DNA from: Methanomicrobia archaeon | GTDB lineage: Archaea; Halobacteriota; Syntropharchaeia; Alkanophagales; Methanospirareceae | Direction of reading: 5' to 3' | Length of the DNA stretch: 8,882 bases | NCBI GenBank assembly: GCA_016928455.1 | Contig: JAFGKP010000027.1 | Coordinates: forward strand, 1 to 8,882 | Shown: positions 4,612 to 8,882 of the stretch, piece after piece | Numbering within the stretch: the stretch's first letter is position 1 | Layout of the letters: every line of letters begins with the position of its first letter | Notes under the pieces: generated by a model | The model's database searches: none | What the model saw: the letters and a program-made list of their open reading frames with translations, nothing else | What the model was told of the DNA's origin: nothing | Position numbers and translations under genes: made by a program

Positions 4612-6399
4612 TTATACGTACAATAAATAAATGAGCCCGACGGCGATAACGATGAAGATGATCGTCAGTATCCCGCCGGCCTTCAGGTAGTCGGCGTTGT
4701 GATAGCCGCCGGGGGCCATTAATAACGCGTTCACCTGATGCGTGGGCAGGACGAAGGAGTTGGCGGCACAGACAGCAACGAGCAGCGCGAGCGCGCGGGG
4801 CGTGATCTGCGCCATCTCGCCGATGATGAGGACGAGCGGTACCAGAACGACGGTAGCCGCAGCGTTGGACATGAAGAGGCTGAAAAGCGTCGCGAGCGCG
4901 GCGACGGCGACCAGAATGACGAGGGGATGGCTGCCCTGTAACGGCGAGATCATACGGGTGGCTACGAAACTTGCCGCGCCCGTCTTCTCCATCGCGATCC
5001 CCAGCGGAATCAAGCCAGCGAGCAAGAAGACGGTGCGCCAGTCAACGGCCTTATACGCTTCGTCGATCGGCACGATGCGCAGGATGATCATCGCCAGCGC
5101 ACCGGAGAGGAGCCCGAGCGCAAGCGGCACACCCAATAAAATCAGTGTAATGGCGCCCAAAAAGCACAGGCTTGCCGCGAGTGGTCGCGATGCCCCCGCG
5201 GACTCGGTCTCGATCGGCGTGACGAGCACGAAGGTGCGGTTATCAGCCATCGCCTTGATATTCTCCCAGCGGCCATGGACGATCATCGCGTCACCAGGCT
5301 CTAAGACACGATCCGAGAAATCTTCTCGCTCCTCGCGGGCGCCGCTCAGCAGCATTATAGGCTCCACGCCGTACATCTTCCGGATCGCCAGTTGCCGCAT
5401 CGTCTTTCCCGCTACGGGCGCGCGAGGCGGTATGATGAGTTCGGCGAATCCCGCGATTTCACCGCTCCGTAGAGCCTCAAATTGCGTGCTCGCTGTCGTG
5501 ACCTTCAACCGGAAATCGGCGATGAAGCGCTCGAGATCGCGCGGGGCACCGAGTACCGCGAGCTCCTGACCCACGACGAAGCGGGTGTAGCGCCAGGGCG
5601 CGTAAAGCAGCTCGTCACCCTCTGCGAGCGCTAGGAGGTTAATGGTGTAACGCGCCCAGATCTGAGCCTCCTCGCGCGTCTTCCCGATGAGCGGGCTCTC
5701 AGGCGGGATGACGACGTGAAAAATGGTCGAGGGTAGATCCCAGGTCTCGATCAATTCCTGCTGCGGGCTGATAATATCTCCTCCTTTGCCCGTGGGGAAT
5801 ACCCGTCTACCAACCGTCAGAAAATAGATGATGCCCATAGTTAAGAGCGCGATACCGATGGGTGTGACACCAAAGAGGCCAAAGGGCTCCTGACCGCCTT
5901 GCCGTAAGAGATCGTTGAGGAGGATCAGCGGTGCGGAGCCGACCAGGGTGAGCGTGCCGCCCAATATGCCCGCGAAGCCCATCGGCATCAAGAGCCGTGA
6001 GACCGGTATGCGCATTTTCTTGGCGATTCGCATCACCGCCGGCAGGAAAAGGGCGACCGCGCCGATGTTCTGCATGAACGAGGAGATCAGTCCAACCGCC
6101 ACGGCCACGAGCCCAATCAGCCGTCTCTCGCTCGTGCCTGCCACGCTGATTATCGCGCGACTAAACCTGTTCATGACGCCCGAACGATCCACACCATAGC
6201 CCAGGATCATCACCGCGATAATCGCCACCACGGCGTTGCTCGCAAGGCCGGAGAACGCTTCCGAAGGCGTAATTAGCCCCAGCCAGGGCAGCGTTACCAT
6301 GATCAAGATGGCGATGACATCGACGCGGAAGGCCTCAGTCACGAAGAGGATGATGGTGACCACGAGCACCGCCAGCACGAGTATGATTTCAGGTGTCAT
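4612..6399 (-). CDS. SLC13/DASS-type anion permease with two central RCK_C (TrkA-C) domains
   Basis: This 595-residue permease is predicted to move a divalent anion across the cytoplasmic membrane, coupled to an ion. It has the usual split layout: an N-terminal membrane half (about 1-200), two soluble regulatory domains, and a C-terminal membrane half (about 405-595). Inverted-repeat hairpin motifs are visible as MQNIGAVALFLP (109-120) and SNAAATVVLVP (511-521). The closing segment SFVLPTHQVNALLMAPGGYHNADYLKAG (548-575) matches the SLC13 ending, where the family usually has a P-x-x-x-Q-x-N pattern and PGGY. The soluble part (about 221-300 and 310-395) has two RCK_C-like repeats with IPPESPLIGKT and IPPRAPVAGKT openings. 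The substrate is unknown; sulfate, sulfite, or dicarboxylate are all possible, and the adjacent sulfur operon favours a sulfur oxyanion (inference). GAGGTT at 6412-6417 is a plausible ribosome-binding site. Confidence 0.88.
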   Translation of the reverse strand: MTPEIILVLAVLVVTIILFVTEAFRVDVIAILIMVTLPWLGLITPSEAFSGLASNAVVAIIAVMILGYGVDRSGVMNRFSRAIISVAGTSERRLIGLVAVAVGLISSFMQNIGAVALFLPAVMRIAKKMRIPVSRLLMPMGFAGILGGTLTLVGSAPLILLNDLLRQGGQEPFGLFGVTPIGIALLTMGIIYFLTVGRRVFPTGKGGDIISPQQELIETWDLPSTIFHVVIPPESPLIGKTREEAQIWARYTINLLALAEGDELLYAPWRYTRFVVGQELAVLGAPRDLERFIADFRLKVTTASTQFEALRSGEIAGFAELIIPPRAPVAGKTMRQLAIRKMYGVEPIMLLSGAREEREDFSDRVLEPGDAMIVHGRWENIKAMADNRTFVLVTPIETESAGASRPLAASLCFLGAITLILLGVPLALGLLSGALAMIILRIVPIDEAYKAVDWRTVFLLAGLIPLGIAMEKTGAASFVATRMISPLQGSHPLVILVAVAALATLFSLFMSNAAATVVLVPLVLIIGEMAQITPRALALLVAVCAANSFVLPTHQVNALLMAPGGYHNADYLKAGGILTIIFIVIAVGLIYLLYV

Positions 6400-6480
6400 A
6401 AACCGTTCTATAACCTCTTAGCACGGCGTGTGTATGGTTCGCTTGCTCGGTTTCCCTGCTTCTGCTCCTACACATTGGCG

Positions 6481-6498
6481 CCGCGGCATAAATAACTT
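6481..6498 (-). promoter_or_regulatory. Putative archaeal promoter of the SLC13 permease
   Basis: In the 139-base gap between polymerase IV and the permease, the minus strand reads AAGTTATTTATGCCGCGG. It has the same TTATTTAT core and GC-rich flank as the block before the sulfur operon. The core is about 90 bases from the ATG, so a start about 25 bases downstream would leave a leader of about 65 bases ending in the GAGGTT site at 6412-6417. Nothing else in this gap stands out: there is no credible small gene or T-rich terminator. Confidence 0.45.
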
Positions 6499-6538
6499 GC
6501 TAGCGCGCCGTTTCTGCGATCTGTTACTTCCAGATTCT

Positions 6539-7648
6539 TTAAGCAAACCGCCGCTGCTTCGCATCGAGCACGCCCAAGGTCGAGACGCGAACGCCGACCA
6601 GCCGTACCTGCTTATCGTCAGCTCTCTCGACGATAAATTCCTTGAGCAGCGCCCTTGCCGTCTTCGATATCGTGGCGAGATCTGAATGCACGGCTCGGAA
6701 GCTCTTTGCCCGCGTGTACACCGAGAAGTCGTCGAACTTGACCTTAATCGCGACCGTCTTGAAGCCAAACCCTTCTCGCACCAGGTGCTCATGAACGCGT
6801 TCCGCTAGCGCATCAATGCAGCGATTGAGCCGCTCAGGATCGCTCGTATGCTCATCAAGCGTCGTCTCACGGCTCAGCGATTTGCGCTCCCACTTCCCTT
6901 CCACTTCTCGCTCGTCGATGCCGTGAGCCACCTGATGCAGCCGCCAGCCATATTTGCCGAAGCGCGCCACGAGCTCTTGCACGTCTCGGATCGATAGCTC
7001 GTGAATCGTCGTGATCCCCATTTGTATCAGCGTCGCGGCCGTTTTTGGGCCCACGCCCGGGATCTTCTTCACCGGCAGGGGCGCTAAGAACGTTGCTGCA
7101 TCTCCCGATTCCACAACGGTGAGCCCGTCAGGCTTCTCGAAATCAGAAGCGATCTTTGCCACAACCTTGTTGGGCGCGATGCCGATGGAGCAGCTGAGTC
7201 CCGCATTATCCGCAATCTCCCGCTTGATCCGCTGTGCATACGCGCGCGCCTCCTGCCAGTCGTTGACGCGGGTGCTGATATCGAGATAGGCCTCGTCAAT
7301 GCTCACCTGCTCGAATCTATCGGCGAAGGTCCGCAGAATACGCATGACCTGCTTTGACGCCGCTTTATACAGCGCCATATTCACCGGGAGGAAGATCGCG
7401 TCGGGACAGAGCTGGTACGCCTGTGAAAGCGGCATCGCCGAGTGGACACCGAATTCGCGTGCCTCGTACGAGCAGGTGCTCACGACGCCGCGTATTCTCC
7501 GCTTCTCCCCCGCTACTCCAGTCTCGAGCTCGGCCTTCGGCGGGATTCGGCCACCCACGACGACCGGTTTACCCTTCAGCTCTGGCTTCTCACGCATCTC
7601 AACGGCCGAGAAGAAGCTGTCCATGTCCACGTGCAGTATAACTCTCAT
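6539..7648 (-). CDS. dinB: DNA polymerase IV (Y-family, DinB/Dpo4)
   Basis: This 369-residue Y-family translesion polymerase copies past damaged bases in the cytoplasm. The palm begins with HVDMDSFFSAVE (6-17), where Asp8 is a metal ligand and Phe13 aligns with the steric-gate residue of E. coli DinB. CSYEAREFGVHSAMP follows (59-73), then SIDEAYLDIS (116-125) with catalytic Asp118 and Glu119, and CSIGIAPNKVVAKIASDFEKPDG (153-175). The helix-hairpin-helix thumb carries KKIPGVGPKTAATLIQMGI (194-212). The little-finger domain covers about 250-358. Between VVVGG and RGVVST there are about 20 residues (34-53), longer than usual. The chain stops at AKQRRFA, so a normal Q-x-x-L-x-x-F-F clamp-binding tail is incomplete. 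The start lies 12 bases after the PLD stop with no clear Shine-Dalgarno site. A TATAAG about 25 bases upstream of the ATG could allow a leaderless transcript; otherwise it is read with the PLD gene. Confidence 0.95.
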   Translation of the reverse strand: MRVILHVDMDSFFSAVEMREKPELKGKPVVVGGRIPPKAELETGVAGEKRRIRGVVSTCSYEAREFGVHSAMPLSQAYQLCPDAIFLPVNMALYKAASKQVMRILRTFADRFEQVSIDEAYLDISTRVNDWQEARAYAQRIKREIADNAGLSCSIGIAPNKVVAKIASDFEKPDGLTVVESGDAATFLAPLPVKKIPGVGPKTAATLIQMGITTIHELSIRDVQELVARFGKYGWRLHQVAHGIDEREVEGKWERKSLSRETTLDEHTSDPERLNRCIDALAERVHEHLVREGFGFKTVAIKVKFDDFSVYTRAKSFRAVHSDLATISKTARALLKEFIVERADDKQVRLVGVRVSTLGVLDAKQRRFA

Positions 7649-7660
7649 TTCATATGCGCT

Positions 7661-8882
7661 CTACAGCCGCTTATACCATTTCACGAGCCGAAATAGGAGC
7701 ACGGTGATGATGAGCGTTACGGCAATGCCGACCACTTTCGTCTTTACCGAGCTTGACGGAGCGTCCCCGATGGGCGCCGCTCTAGCACGTGAACCCGCGA
7801 CTGAGCCGTATTTCACCGAGGCGTTCCAGTCGTGAAGGAAGACCGCCTCGTAGAAGGCTGCTACCGCTTTGCTATCCACAATGACGCCGATTTCACGGTT
7901 CTGCACTGAGTTGCCGTTCCAATTGAGCGAGGTGATAACTGCGGTCTGACCATCGACGATCAGCGCCTTCGTGTGTATCTTGACCAATCCGAGCTCCGGT
8001 AAATTCGCTAAGGTCACTGCTAGATTCAGATCTTCGTCACGCGCTACCTGTTCGAGCCATGCAACGACCTCGTCGTTATCATTTACCGTTTCGAGGTTGT
8101 AATCGTTGGCATCCAGCAGCACTTTCACCTCGCAGCCGCGCCGGGCGGCCGCGATCAATGCGGTAATGAAGACGTTCTCATCTTCGCCCCAGAAGCGCTG
8201 GGCTGAAAACTGCTGTACGTAAATGCGCTCCTCGGCGTTTCGGATGGCACCCAGGATCGTCTCATTATCGAGTACGGAATCCGGGGCGACGACCGGAATC
8301 ACCATGAACTCACCTGTTACGGTTACTGGCTCGAATGAAGCAACAAAGGTGCCTTGCGGTATCCATGCGCTCGTGCTGTTCGTCTCGGCTTCAGGTATTT
8401 CCGCTGTCAATGCCGTACTACGGTAGAAGTCCTCAAGGAAGAGCGCAGTGAAGTAGTTCGCGACGTCGTTCTCTCGTATGATGATCCCCCAGCCGCGATT
8501 GCCGAACGAGTTGTCAACGGGTACGCCAGTCAGCTTCCAGTTCTCGGTCATCACGATAAGCGTGCGATTATCGATCACGGCGTACTTAGCATGGTTGATG
8601 TGCGGGTCTTTTGCGAGTCTTACCTCCAAACCGCGTTCCAGGGCATGGTTCATACTGTACCGCTCTTCAACCGTGATACCGCCGACCGGACTACTTTCGA
8701 GCAGGAGCTTCACCGTCACGCCGCGATCCACCGCAGCCCCGAGAGTGTCCATGAGGTGCGGATGCTCGAGCTGGTAGAGGTTGAGGTAGATCGAGGAGGC
8801 TGCCGCGTCGAGTTCGCGCTGCAGAGCTGAAAAACTGCAATCGGGCGAGACGAAAGCGGTCACCTCGCCGGAGCAGTGGAAA
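7661..8882 (-). CDS. Phospholipase D-like surface protein with C-terminal anchor, 5'-partial
   Basis: The protein carries two HxKxxxxD catalytic motifs of the phospholipase D superfamily, HAKYAVID and HTKALIVD. Counting from the GTG at 8863 they fall at residues 91-98 and 297-304. They are followed by TENW and TSLNWN, as expected for two half-sites forming one active centre. Family members cleave phosphodiesters in lipids or nucleic acids, so substrate is open. The end of the protein is a hydrophobic helix (about 376-394) followed by KWYKRL, so the helix likely anchors it with the catalytic part outside. A signal peptide should then lie upstream, beyond the window. The frame stays open to the edge (FHCSGE precedes the GTG), and no ribosome-binding site precedes that GTG, so I treat the gene as truncated and not as starting there. 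Polymerase IV follows after 12 bases. Archaeal relatives often have N-terminal lamin-tail domains, which may be in the missing part. Confidence 0.88.
   Translation of the reverse strand, partial: FHCSGEVTAFVSPDCSFSALQRELDAAASSIYLNLYQLEHPHLMDTLGAAVDRGVTVKLLLESSPVGGITVEERYSMNHALERGLEVRLAKDPHINHAKYAVIDNRTLIVMTENWKLTGVPVDNSFGNRGWGIIIRENDVANYFTALFLEDFYRSTALTAEIPEAETNSTSAWIPQGTFVASFEPVTVTGEFMVIPVVAPDSVLDNETILGAIRNAEERIYVQQFSAQRFWGEDENVFITALIAAARRGCEVKVLLDANDYNLETVNDNDEVVAWLEQVARDEDLNLAVTLANLPELGLVKIHTKALIVDGQTAVITSLNWNGNSVQNREIGVIVDSKAVAAFYEAVFLHDWNASVKYGSVAGSRARAAPIGDAPSSSVKTKVVGIAVTLIITVLLFRLVKWYKRL

Noticed and set aside
4621..4632. ATTTATTTATTG on the minus strand as a separate promoter for DUF1622
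   Set aside because: It encodes the hydrophobic end of the permease (LIYLLY), which explains the AT richness, and the GC-rich flank of the other two promoter blocks is missing. It remains possible but unsupported.
4742..5569. Long plus-strand open frame (275 residues) opposite the SLC13 permease
   Set aside because: It is rich in Ser, Arg, Ala and Thr with no domain, and lies wholly antisense to a gene with clear permease motifs. This is a codon-bias shadow.
6428..6685. Plus-strand open frame beginning in the gap between the permease and polymerase IV
   Set aside because: More than half of it overlaps the polymerase C-terminal coding region, its composition is not protein-like, and the gap is better explained by the permease promoter.
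8354..8830. Plus-strand open frame (158 residues) opposite the PLD gene
   Set aside because: It is antisense to the first HKD motif region and shows no recognisable features of its own.
8861..8863. GTG as start codon for the PLD protein
   Set aside because: The frame continues to the window edge, no ribosome-binding site precedes it, and the anchored topology calls for an upstream signal sequence.

Overview
This looks like an ordinary chromosomal segment from an archaeon, most likely a euryarchaeote. The supporting signs are a DinB/Dpo4-type polymerase with the archaeal-looking VVSTCSYEAR segment, TATA-like AT islands at plausible distances upstream of genes in otherwise GC-rich DNA, Shine-Dalgarno sites of the GGAGG type, and a membrane-anchored two-HKD phospholipase-D protein of a kind common in archaeal genomes. 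A methanogen-related or anaerobic methane/alkane-oxidising lineage would fit, but that placement is an inference without searches. There is no IS element, phage gene, CRISPR array, tRNA or rRNA.

Layout. Positions 1-1538 are read on the plus strand: a thymidylate kinase cut only at its extreme N-terminus (1-570), then two closely spaced unknown membrane proteins of 87 and 203 residues (660-923, 927-1538). A 28-base convergent gap follows. Everything from 1567 to 8882 is read on the minus strand. In transcription order it holds: (a) a truncated-at-the-edge PLD-family surface protein followed 12 bases later by DNA polymerase IV (8882-6539); (b) an SLC13-type anion permease with two RCK_C-like domains, then a DUF1622 membrane protein (6399-4207); (c) a three-gene sulfur operon: a metallo-beta-lactamase/pseudo-rhodanese/rhodanese fusion resembling persulfide dioxygenase-rhodanese proteins, plus two half-size YeeE/YedE sulfur-transport proteins (4101-1567).

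How the parts fit. The two YeeE halves carry three motif cysteines between them and probably assemble into one thiosulfate/sulfane-sulfur channel. The fusion enzyme would then process the resulting persulfide in the cytoplasm. The SLC13 permease could move an oxyanion such as sulfate or sulfite, although its substrate cannot be read from sequence. The best unexpected signal is that the sulfur operon and the permease gene share a nearly identical 18-base promoter-like block (15 of 18 matching) built around TTATTTAT, suggesting parallel transcription or co-regulation. Other oddities are a P-loop lysine-to-leucine change in the thymidylate kinase, an extended loop and a clipped C-terminus in polymerase IV, a CPVC tail on the persulfide enzyme, and a stem-loop plus 10-base repeat ahead of the unknown membrane gene pair. 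I found no clearly new biological system. The unknown membrane pair and the shared promoter block are the parts least explained by known families.
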